Program-made: the position numbers and the translations under genes | Assembly (NCBI GenBank): GCA_028583605.1 | Contig: CM053334.1 | Location: 18,648,523-18,712,522 of the forward strand | Length of the DNA: 64,000 nt | Direction: 5' to 3' | DNA from: Dastarcus helophoroides | Lineage: Eukaryota > Arthropoda > Insecta > Coleoptera > Bothrideridae | The notes under the pieces: generated by a model | Told to the model about the DNA's origin: nothing | Databases searched by the model: none | What the model saw: only the letters and a program-made list of their open reading frames with translations | Shown here: in pieces, positions 48,201-54,097 of the stretch | Layout: each line of letters starts with the position of its first letter | Position numbering within the stretch: position 1 is the first letter of the stretch

Positions 48201-51200
48201 TCAGTTAAAAAATCGAAAGTTTCCCGATCGAATGAATCGATTAGAAATTTGGGTGATTGGGTTAAACAATCAAATGATTCGAAACATTTGGGGGAATCGC
48301 CTGGATATTTTAGCGAATCAACTGGATATTTAAACGAGTCGCATGGATATTTCAACGAAAGGTCTGGATATTTAAATGAGTCGCCTGGATATTTCAATGA
48401 AAAATCTGGATATTTAAATGAGTCGCCTGGATATTTTAACGAAAGGTCTGGATATTTAAATGAGTCGCCTGGATATTTAAACGAGTCGCCTGGATATTTA
48501 AACGAGTCGCTTGAATATTTCAACGAGTATCCTGGATATTTAGATGAGCCGTTAAAGGGTGTGAAAGCAACGCGGTTTGGAACATCGGCGACGTTTATTC
48601 CCGAATCGATTAAAAATTTGTATGATTCAGGTCGACAGCCGATTGAAGATTTGAATAAATCACTTGAACATTCCGCTGAGACCTTATCAAGTTCGAAGAA
48701 TGCAAATAGGATGAACAAATCGGGTAAAAAATCGACAAAATCGATTAAAAAATCGATAAAATCAATTGGAAATTTGAACGAATCGTCTGGAATCAACGAA
48801 ATGTCTGGATCGCCTGGATATTTAGATGAGCTTGAACATTCCGCTGAGACCTTATCAAGTTTGAAGAATGTAAATAGGATGAACAAATCAGGTAAAAAAT
48901 CGACAAAATCGAGTAAGAAATCGACCAAATCGACTAGAAATTTGGGTGAATCCACTAAACGGTCGACTAAATCAATTGGAAATTTGAACGAGTCGTCTGG
49001 AATCAACGAAATGTCTGGATCTTTGATAGCGTCTGAATCTTTGATACCGCCTGAGTCTTTGATATCGTCTGGATATTTAGACGAATCTTCCGAATATTTA
49101 AATGAATTCGTAAGAAATTTTCACGAAATGAGCAAAATATCAAATGCATCGTTACCTCAGTGGAACGAATCGACTAGGAAATCGTTTGAATCGACCCGAA
49201 AATCTATTAAAGATTTAAATAAATCATCTGAATATTTAAAATCTTTCGATGGGGCAGCTGAAACGAACAGAAGTATCAATGGGGCATCACCTCCTCGGTA
49301 CGATTCAAATAGCAATTCGAACAAGGCGAACAAATCAGATTCGATCGAAATTATCGAAAGGAATCTGCAGATTAAGAAGACTCGCCAAAAGAACGAAACG
49401 GCGACAAATTCTAAATCAGTTGGACGTTTAGCCAAACAAACTAAAAAAAGAAAGCGATCAGTTGGACGTCCAAAGGAAGCTTTAACATCAAACGAATGTT
49501 TATCAAATGAAGGTTTATCAAACGAATGTTTATCAAATGAAGGTTTATCAAACGAATGTTTATCAAATGAAGGTTTATCAAACGAAGGTTTATCACACGA
49601 AGGTTTATCAAACGATTGTTTATCAAATGAAGGTTTATCAAACGAATGTTTACGAAATGAAGGTTTATCAAACGAATGTTTATCAAATGAAGGTTTATCA
49701 AATGAAGGTTTATCAAGTGAAGGTTTATCAAACGAAGGTTTATCACACGAAGGTTTATCAAACGATTGTTTACCAAATGAAGGTTTATCAAACGAATGTT
49801 TACCAAATGAAGGTTTATTAAACGAATGTTTATCAAATGAAGGTTTATCAAACGAATGTTTATCAAATGAAGGTTTATCAAATGAATGTTTATCAAATGA
49901 AGGTTTATCAAAGGAATGTTTATCAAATGAAGGTTTATCAAATGAATGTTTATCAAATGAAGGTTTATCAAACGAATGTTTATCAATCGAATGTTTATTA
50001 AACGAATTATTATCGAACGAATTTTTAACAAACGAATTTTTAAAGTTAAACGAATTTTTAAACGCCAATTATTTGCAAAATGACAATAATTTGCAAAATG
50101 CCAACGAGTTTCAAAATGAAAACGATTTGCCAAATGCTAACGATTTGCAAAGTGACAACGATCTGCAAAACACCATCGCTCGGCAAAACGCCAACGCTCG
50201 GAGAAACACCAACGCTCGGCAAAAGGTCAAGGCTCGTCAAAACTCCAACGCTCGACAAAACGCCAACGCTCGGAAAAACGCCAACGCTCGGCAAAAGGTC
50301 AAGGCTCGGCAAAACGCCAACGCTCGGCCAAACGTCAATACTCGGCAAAAGGCTAACGCTCGCCAAAACGCCAACGCTCGCCAAAACGCCAACGCTCGCC
50401 AAAACGCCAACGCTCGCCAAAACGCCAACGAATTTCCAAATGACGATCAATTTTCAAACTCCGAGGACCTTCTAAGTATCCGCGCGAGGGAAGAATTGGA
50501 AAAATTTTTGGCCACATCAGACGAGTATCCCACACCTGACCAAACGCCCAAACGCAAACGCGTTTCATTTCAAAGTGACACCAAGCAACGGCCCCAAATC
50601 GACGATCGCTTCGTAACCAAGAGACGTCGAAGACGCCAAACTAGGAACGACTCTAGCGACATCGACGCGTTATGGCGCCCGAGGCGGTCTTCGGGAGTCT
50701 ACGACCAAATTTACACGGATAGTGACTCTTCAAATTTGGAAACGACACAAGCGGACAAAGTGGAAACGGCGAACAAAGCGGAAGCGGCGGCCAAAGCGGA
50801 GGCGGCAGCCAAAGCGGAAGCGGCGGCCAAAGCGGAAGCGGCAGCCAAAGCGGAAGCGGCGGCCAAAGCGGAAGCGGTGGAAAAAGTAAAAGGAGCGGAA
50901 AAAGTGGAAGCGGTGGCTAAATTGGAAGTAAGTCCCTCTGGGGAATCGGAAGATGGCGCTTTGAGCGATAATTGTTTGGCAGCCGAAGTGAAAACTGTAG
51001 CTAAATTGGAAGCACGTCCCTCTGGGGAATCGGAAGATGGCGCTCTGAGCGATAATTGTTTGGTGGCGGTGCGAAGGAAATTTTTGAACATCGCGGAGCA
51101 GTACGCGGAGAGAAAATCGCCGGTGGTTGGTGAGTTATGAATTGGGTAACCAAAATTGGTGCCTAAATTAAGATTTTTTTTTTGATTTTTTCAAAAATTC

Positions 51201-52430
51201 GCAAAACTTTGCCAAAATTACACCAAAAAACCATTACAGATTTGCCGAGGCGCAGAAGTGGCAGATTATCGGGACAAGCCCTACCGGACATGTCGAAGCT
51301 GGTTATGAGTGAGTAACAATTAACAATTGATAGTTTTGGAGTTATTTGTTAAAAATACAAACAAAAACAACCAACGTTAAAAAATTCGATTTTTTTGTTG
51401 GAAATTTCGATATTTTCTCTTCAAATTTTGTTTCATTTTTTCAAATTTCAACAGATTTTTGGTCATTTTAAACACTACGACTTTTTTCGAAAATTTGGAC
51501 TTTTCAAAATTTTAACTTTTTAAACGGTCTTCCAAATTTCGACTTTGTTTTTTGACTTTGACAATTTCTACTTTTTTCAAAATTTCGGTTTTTTCAACTT
51601 TCTTTTTTTGAAAATGCTGAATTTACGCAAGATTGGATATTTTTTTTGATTTTTGTTGAAAATTTCGATTTTTTTCTCAAAGACTTCGAACCCAATTCGT
51701 CGTTTTTCGAAATGAAGGATAAAATTTCGGTTTTTCGGTCGAAATTTTCTTTTATTTTTTCAATTTCAACTGATTTTGGTCATTTTAAACACTACGACTT
51801 TTTTTGAAAATCCTGAATTTATGCAAGATTTGATATTTTTTTGATTTTGTTGGAAATTTCAATGTTTTTTCGAACATGATTCGTCATTTTTCGGAATGAA
51901 GGATGAAATTTCGAGTTTTCTATCGAAATTTTGTAGTAATTTCTTCGAATTTCAACTGATTTTGGTCATTAATTTCTTCGAATTTCGTGAAGGCGAAATT
52001 TTGACAAAATTAGACAAAAAATTAAATTTTCCAAGCGGTAGCAGTACAATAAATTCTTAACCCGTTTACAAACTGATTTACAGACGAAGATCAACTCAAA
52101 GCAACAAGGAAGAGGAAACGCGGAGTTGAAGGGGATAAACCCGTTAAAAAATGTCAATGTGATGTACCCGAGATGCCGAAGACAAACGGGAAAAAACGAA
52201 AAAGAGGGAAAACCCCGAAATGTGGCGCGAATTCTGTAGAGTACGAGGGACCAGTTACCAGAAAGAAATCTAAGAATATCGAAAAATCCACCGCGGAACT
52301 AGTGTATCAAGTGAGCGGGCCAATTACGCGGAGATCTTTGAGTAATATCGGGGAGAAAATCGATTTTATTGAGCTGTCGAAACCCACAAAGAGGCAGAAG
52401 TTCAACGTCCAACGGCAGCAACCAAATTAA
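21264..52430 (+). CDS. Giant repeat-mosaic protein gene, function unknown (whole gene model)
   Basis: Proposed exons: 21264-21294 (tentative), 22061-22270, 26263-27142, 27298-35387, 39152-51129, 51240-51308, 52084-52430; about 21.6 kb coding, near 7,200 codons. Unique sequence is confined to the ends and short linkers; the rest is at least 16 in-frame arrays with units of 5 to 141 residues, dominated by Ser, Asn, Glu, Lys and Gln. Visible motifs: basic GRPK segment (49443-49481), TPKRKRVSFQ with a PP1-docking RVSF (50544-50573), and GPVTRKK/GPITRRS near the C-terminus. No signal peptide, membrane segment or catalytic domain. Every junction is phase 1. At least 12 single-base frame breaks occur between 26790 and 45918, nearly all net insertions, while open runs of 983, 2,210 and 1,740 codons survive. 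I do not recognise the family. A nuclear, disordered scaffold is my inference. A decaying gene is the main alternative. Confidence 0.6.
22061..22270 (+). CDS. Giant gene exon with unique helical N-terminal segment
   Basis: Acceptor GATTCTTCTTAG before 22061 and strong donor AAG/GTGAGT after 22270; 210 bases, phase 1 at both ends. It encodes LKYSRDIEWKRLEILEKLDV, then EILTNKVMRIVNTMYGDWLE and DPLYQSICASMRHADN, a 70-residue non-repetitive, probably alpha-helical region that ought to be the most searchable part of the protein. The junction to 26263 forms a Gly codon (DEQQ-G-AEVENF). The composition differs sharply from the surrounding simple repeats. Confidence 0.6.
22420..25880. repeat. TTTCGAAAATTT tract filling the intron between 22270 and 26263
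   Basis: About 3.4 kb of short-period AT-rich repeat, densest as TTCAAAATTTCGATTT around 23500-23790. Between 22680 and 23250 it repeats the same composite block found near 19150-20000, including ATGCTCTATGGTTAAG copies near 22767, 22890 and 23140 with the same 120/260 spacing, so a segment is duplicated on both sides of the exon at 22061. Apparent Phe/Ser/Lys open frames are artefacts. Confidence 0.9.
26263..27142 (+). CDS. Giant gene exon with EPKEKNGPKE array, one frame break
   Basis: Acceptor AATTTTTCAG at 26262. It starts AEVENFAGDENVPTSSTNS, then has a well-formed unique segment (RYKIISKQDETGNLVYHLV), then the 12-residue repeat array. Near 26790 an extra A inside a repeat unit shifts the frame by one; the protein resumes as EPKAEFSAEATPASGTSE, PQKKYVVKPGGSMGGPKVFE and VNFLSGKLVRKQSVNLFGE. 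The phase-1 donor ACAG/GTTTGG at 27142 is proposed because it joins in frame to 27298. The length is 880, or 879 (divisible by 3) once the extra base is discounted. Confidence 0.55.
26530..26880 (+). repeat. Coding array A: 12-residue unit (EPKEKNGPKEQN)
   Basis: A 36-bp unit built from two related 18-mers (CCAAAAGAGAAAAATGGG and CCAAAAGAGCAAATGAA-like). About eight to nine units. Strongly charged Lys/Glu with Pro and Asn. The extra base at about 26790 falls inside it. Confidence 0.9.
27298..35387 (+). CDS. Giant gene long exon with arrays B-E, many frame breaks
   Basis: Acceptor CCCATTTAG at 27297; the frame opens FKLEDELQEDFEVVNPRE. Content in order: Ser/Thr/Arg-rich linker, PTSVGLVSNG array, basic segment rich in KKKR and SISFED-like repeats (29130-29900), unique stretch with a recognisable DVVSALLVAPNKGNSAFGS, 38-residue DQPKRSQSSLNF array, Gln/Lys linker, 7-residue REEKLQP array, then a LQVLEDW array. 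Frame changes lie near 27555-27600, 28000, 28150, 28550, 28645, 28850, 29230, 32070 (a one-base loss), 32540 and 33340, and several beyond 34065. Protein character continues across each. The donor ATGA/GTAAAAG at 35387 is phase 1 and matches the acceptor at 39151, but the last 500 bases are degenerate and this exon end is tentative. Confidence 0.5.
28160..28740 (+). repeat. Coding array B: 11-13-residue unit (GLVSNGLPTSV)
   Basis: A 33-39 bp unit such as TTTAGTATCCAATGGTCTTC followed by CCACTTCTGTCGG, with earlier divergent copies PTCEDSGLKGP. About 14 units. Three one-base frame changes fall in or beside it. Confidence 0.85.
30360..32545 (+). repeat. Coding array C: about 38-residue unit (VDQPKRSQSSLNFDQ...)
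   Basis: Units contain DQPKRSQSSLNFDQKVS, TSEYLPQ-LSTFS or TTKYLPQSLGSF and FEEEL. About 16 copies, with a composite block near 30840-31430 repeated near 31400-31800. A one-base loss (AAAGGATCTC against AAAGAGATCTC) near 32067 and an extra T near 32540 change the frame. Confidence 0.9.
33710..34200 (+). repeat. Coding array D: heptad REEKLQP
   Basis: A 21-bp unit, CGAGAAGAGAAGTTGCAACC, about 18 consecutive copies before the frame becomes irregular near 34065. The protein heptad (R-E-E-K-L-Q-P) has one Leu per seven and dense opposite charges; the recurring Pro argues against a classical coiled coil. Confidence 0.9.
34330..34910 (+). repeat. Coding array E: LQVLEDWKPQVPEEQK unit
   Basis: A unit of about 16 residues (48 bp), with variants LQLFEDGKPQVFEEQK and LQNLEDWQLQVLEEQK. 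Roughly a dozen copies; the frame alternates in the first third because of small indels, then stays open for 120 codons from 34543. Confidence 0.85.
35440..38690. repeat. Minisatellite CATTTTTGAGCCTCCAAGAAC in proposed intron
   Basis: Degenerate units near 21 bases (TTTTGAGCCTCCAAGAACCA and the variants CTACAAGCGCATTTTTGAG). A larger block containing CCACGTGCCTTTCTCAAACT and AATGTCCAGATTTCGA recurs near 36085, 36950, 37515 and 38325. No open frame longer than about 100 codons, unlike the flanking exons, although one strand reads as a short LQEPFLS repeat. Confidence 0.9.
38716..38906. mobile_element. Short MITE-like element, imperfect 27-bp terminal inverted repeats
   Basis: The left end GGGGGCGTTTAGATTAGAC continues into ACTTTATT. 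The right end, read on the opposite strand, is GGGGTGCCTTTTGATTAGAC continuing into TCTTTATT. Length 191 bases, with an internal near-palindrome (CTGGGAGAAGCT/ATCTCCTCCCAG). It lies within the repeat-filled intron and has no coding capacity. The superfamily cannot be decided from the ends; a short AAA duplication is possible but not diagnostic in this AT-rich context. Confidence 0.6.
39152..51129 (+). CDS. Giant gene main exon, about 12 kb, arrays F-P and PP1-docking motif
   Basis: Acceptor CGAATTTTTTGCAG at 39151 and donor GTTG/GTGAGT at 51129, both phase 1. The frame is open from the acceptor to 45714 and again from 45918 to the donor; one extra T near 45706 and a disturbed 80-base stretch before 45918 separate them. 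Between arrays F and G lies a unique region (41180-42080) with INGDFDDAI-like acidic sequence and helical LLELISPLMQILQRRKDRRL and MLSTIKRSMCNSNKKKIDTL segments, perhaps a small folded domain. The last part (50440-50740) is unique and basic: REELEKFLATSDEYPTPDQ, KRKRVSFQ, KRRRRRQTRNDSSDIDALWR. Exon length alone makes it one of the larger insect exons. Composition is Ser, Asn, Lys, Glu throughout; no Cys clusters or enzymatic motifs. Confidence 0.65.
39500..41060 (+). repeat. Coding array F: DWPKVV unit of about 70 residues, with a 423-bp in-frame duplication
   Basis: Units contain SPKVVGDWPKVVKDWPKVVE, a Gln/Thr-rich middle (DQAETGDQTETST) and RDHIEDFIKIDIS. About seven units; a two-unit block starting at 40210 is repeated almost exactly at 40633 (offset 423 bases, 141 codons). 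Notable for repeated Asp-Trp-Pro. Confidence 0.9.
42110..43790 (+). repeat. Coding arrays G-I: 7-residue units NQSKELV, SNGQSSE, SIQQSNE
   Basis: Three successive 21-bp arrays: NQSKELV/NQSNELA (42110-42330), SNGQSSE (42715-43105, about 18 copies) and SIQQSNE or SIPQTTE (43170-43790) with a duplicated SRWHxMxxNSLESA segment at 43420 and 43580. All are Ser/Asn/Gln/Glu based. Confidence 0.9.
44210..45840 (+). repeat. Coding array J: 50-residue unit (NKSPKYSVETPTNLKDVTKI...)
   Basis: A 150-bp unit, ten copies plus a truncated one after the frame break near 45706. Each contains TNLKDVTKINKSIKAKI, a variable WQS or CQS, then NESTRNSHESQSIDSIEDL. Copies differ by few substitutions, indicating recent amplification. 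The minus strand is also open through the array, a by-product of the codons used. Confidence 0.95.
45925..48280 (+). repeat. Coding array K: about 52-residue unit related to array J
   Basis: Fifteen copies of a 153-159 bp unit: SKYSEETLTNLGNVSAMNKS, IKKSK followed by a variable triplet, RSNEPTRNSRESIKQSND, SIEIS. Clearly paralogous to array J (TNL..V...NKSIK, SNE.TRNS.ES). Copies alternate between KLKFSRS and KSKRFRS types, so the amplified unit was sometimes a dimer. Confidence 0.95.
48295..48560 (+). repeat. Coding array L: SPGYLNE/RSGYFNE heptads
   Basis: A 21-bp unit, about 12 copies, of the form (S-P/S-G-Y-L/F-N-E). It is the only Tyr/Gly-rich array of the protein, so it may have different physical properties from the charged arrays. 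Confidence 0.9.
49443..49481 (+). other. Basic AT-hook-like segment (KKRKRSVGRPKEA)
   Basis: Lys/Arg cluster followed by GRPK. The classic AT-hook core is R-G-R-P; here Val replaces the first Arg, so DNA minor-groove binding is possible but unproven. The cluster would also serve as a nuclear localisation signal. Confidence 0.45.
49490..50030 (+). repeat. Coding array M: pentapeptide LSNEG/LSNEC
   Basis: A 15-bp unit, mostly arranged as 30-bp dimers (TTATCAAATGAAGG, TTATCAAACGAATG), about 36 copies. Half of the units end in Cys, giving a regular Cys every ten residues, unusual for an intracellular disordered protein. Confidence 0.95.
50060..50435 (+). repeat. Coding array N: hexapeptide QNANAR and related NDLQNAN
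   Basis: An 18-bp unit, AAAACGCCAACGCTCGGC-like, about 17 copies, preceded by LQNDNNLQNANEFQ variants. Rich in Asn, Ala, Gln and Arg; much higher GC than arrays F-M. Confidence 0.93.
50544..50573 (+). other. PP1-docking RVxF motif with adjacent CDK-type site (TPKRKRVSFQ)
   Basis: The codons read T-P-K-R-K-R-V-S-F-Q. KRVSF fits the RVxF consensus used by PP1 regulators such as KNL1, Ki-67 and Repo-Man (known family motifs); its Ser sits in an Aurora-B-like R-x-S context and TPKR fits a CDK site. The motif lies in unique, non-repeat sequence near the C-terminus. Short motifs arise by chance, so function is inferred only. Confidence 0.5.
50750..51066 (+). repeat. Coding arrays O-P: KAEAA pentapeptides and a duplicated GESEDGALSDNCL segment
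   Basis: The 15-bp unit GCGGCCAAAGCGGAA is repeated about nine times (50750-50890), then two copies of a 27-residue segment VAKLE..PSGESEDGALSDNC (near 50913 and 51000). Ala/Lys/Glu sequence favours helix. Confidence 0.9.
51240..51308 (+). CDS. Giant gene penultimate exon, 69 bases
   Basis: Acceptor CCATTACAG and donor ATGA/GTGAGT, phase 1 at both ends. It encodes DLPRRRSGRLSGQALPDMSK followed by LVM. The exact fit of phase on both sides, together with canonical sites, strongly supports real splicing at this end of the gene. Confidence 0.75.
   Translation: MCRGAEVADYRDKPYRTCRSWL
51375..52030. repeat. AT-rich TTTCGA-type intron before the last exon
   Basis: Degenerate AAATTTCGATTTTT sequence with two similar blocks (near 51415-51670 and 51725-51850, sharing CAACTGATTTTGGTCATTTT). 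No coding potential; same repeat character as the other non-coding parts of the window. Confidence 0.7.
52084..52430 (+). CDS. Giant gene terminal exon
   Basis: Acceptor GATTTACAG at 52083, phase 1; stop TAA at 52428-52430. It encodes EDQLKATRKRKRGVEGDK, the CQCDVPEMPKTNGKKRKRGK basic segment, two related motifs (YEGPVTRKKSKN and VSGPITRRSLSN) and ends RQQPN. The paired GP-x-TR motifs may be a short repeat; RRSL followed by SNI loosely resembles a destruction box. No known domain recognised. Confidence 0.75.
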
Positions 52431-52865
52431 GACTGTTTACTAATTTTATCTTACTTGGTTTCATACATTTTTAACCTAGTTTACTGTTTATCCACAGTTT
52501 TAACATGTTTCAAGCTAAAATATGTTCCTGATATAATTTTAAGACTGGTGGTTAGCTTTAAAAACCACTCAACTTGGAGTGTTTGGAGTAAGATTTTATC
52601 GTTTATTGTTTATCTACAATTTTAGCGAAATGTTTTTAACCAAAAAATGTTCCTAATAAGTTTTAAGATTGGTTTGTTACTTTTAAAACTACCAAAATCT
52701 AGTTTTTTTATTTGTTGATATTTTATGGTTTGTTTTTTATCAAAAATTTTATCGTTTTGTTTGACACAATTTCGTAAGATTAATTTTTTAGAATTGTTAC
52801 ATACTTTTGTCATTACCTTTTATTGTTTACTGTTAGGTTTAAGTAAATTGGTTATTTTAAACACC

Positions 52866-52871
52866 AATAAA
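52866..52871 (+). promoter_or_regulatory. Polyadenylation signal of the giant gene (AATAAA)
   Basis: AATAAA about 440 bases past the stop codon. The intervening 3' region (52440-52860) contains an imperfect duplication of a segment with TGTTTATC-ACA and AATATGTTCCTGATA-like sequence. Confidence 0.5.
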
Positions 52872-53172
52872 GAAAAGGAGACACAAATGTGTCGAGTTAG
52901 AATTTTTCCCATTACATACAAAGATGTTTGGAGGTTATGTCCGTCCTATTTTAGCCGTTTAGGAAGGTATTTTTTTGTTACTTGAATTTATTCAAGAAGA
53001 ATATAAAATTAAAACCACTGGAACAACAAACTGTTTTCTAAATGCCTAAATATTCGATCAAAACTAGACAGTTTTTTAGCGCCAACAAGCGGGGCACTAA
53101 GTCATCATGTCCCAAATTAATCTGATGACCGTGGAAAGCACCCCAAAATGAAATTTGTCGATAAAAGAAACT

Positions 53173-53180
53173 ATTCCAAT
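53173..53180. repeat. Left 8-bp target-site duplication of hAT-type element (ATTCCAAT)
   Basis: Identical to 61328-61335; directly abuts the terminal inverted repeat CAGTGGCGGCT at 53181. Confidence 0.9.
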
Positions 53181-54097
53181 CAGTGGCGGCTGGCGTATAG
53201 GCACTGTGGAACTGCAGCACCCCCAATTTCGCTTACGAGTTTGTGTCTCAAAATTTTCTGAACACTTTTCATTACACAATTTTTTGTAGAAATTTTAAAC
53301 TTTCTCTGATTTCTTTTTATAGACATTTTAGGTTTCTTTCATGAAATTACGACATTTAAAAACCTATCTTATTTTTAATTTTGATTAAAATCACATTTTT
53401 ATAAACTAATTTTTGTAAAAGTTTTGAGAAAGAAATCAATATTTCGAGCAGGAATTAAAATGTTAAGAAAAAACTCAAATTTCTTTGAAAATGTCAACAT
53501 TTTAGGAAAATAATTACAATTTTAAGAAAAAATCTAAATCCAACTCATCTCGTATTTTACTATTTCTCTAAAAAATAGGTTAATGCGGTATCTTCGAATT
53601 TTTACCTTAAATCTCATTTCGTATAAAAATGTTGAGTTTTTTCAGATATTTCGATTTTTTTAGGAAATTTTGATTTTTTCTGCAAAGTTTTCATTTATAC
53701 TAAAAATTTTATAAAAAGAAATTTTCTCCAAATTTCCATTTTTCCTGAAAGTGTCGTTCTTAAAATTTCTTCTAGAAATTATAACTTCTCCCGATTTTTT
53801 TGTGTTCCTCTAATTTGCTTCAAAAATGTCAAGTTTTTTCACGACACTTTAACAATTTAAAGTTCACTTCATTTTGTAGTTTTGACAACAAATGTTTGGA
53901 AAAAACCCCGAAAGCTAGTAGTAGTAGTAGTAGTAGTTTATTTTAAATGTATAAAATACATATTAATTACAAATGATTCATAAAAGAATGGTAACAATAG
54001 TAATATTAATAATAAATGGATACATATTATGACAAAATGACAATAAATTAATCTAACATATTAAAAAAAAAAAAAATACACATATAAAATTCCGAAT

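Noticed and set aside
52320..52360. Destruction-box-like RRSLSNI as evidence of cell-cycle degradation
   Set aside because: The RxxL motif is too short and common in basic proteins to support a claim without conservation data.
53038..53279. Short minus-strand open frames across the left end of the hAT-type element
   Set aside because: They cross the element boundary and contain the terminal inverted repeat, so they cannot be host genes; no transposase similarity seen.
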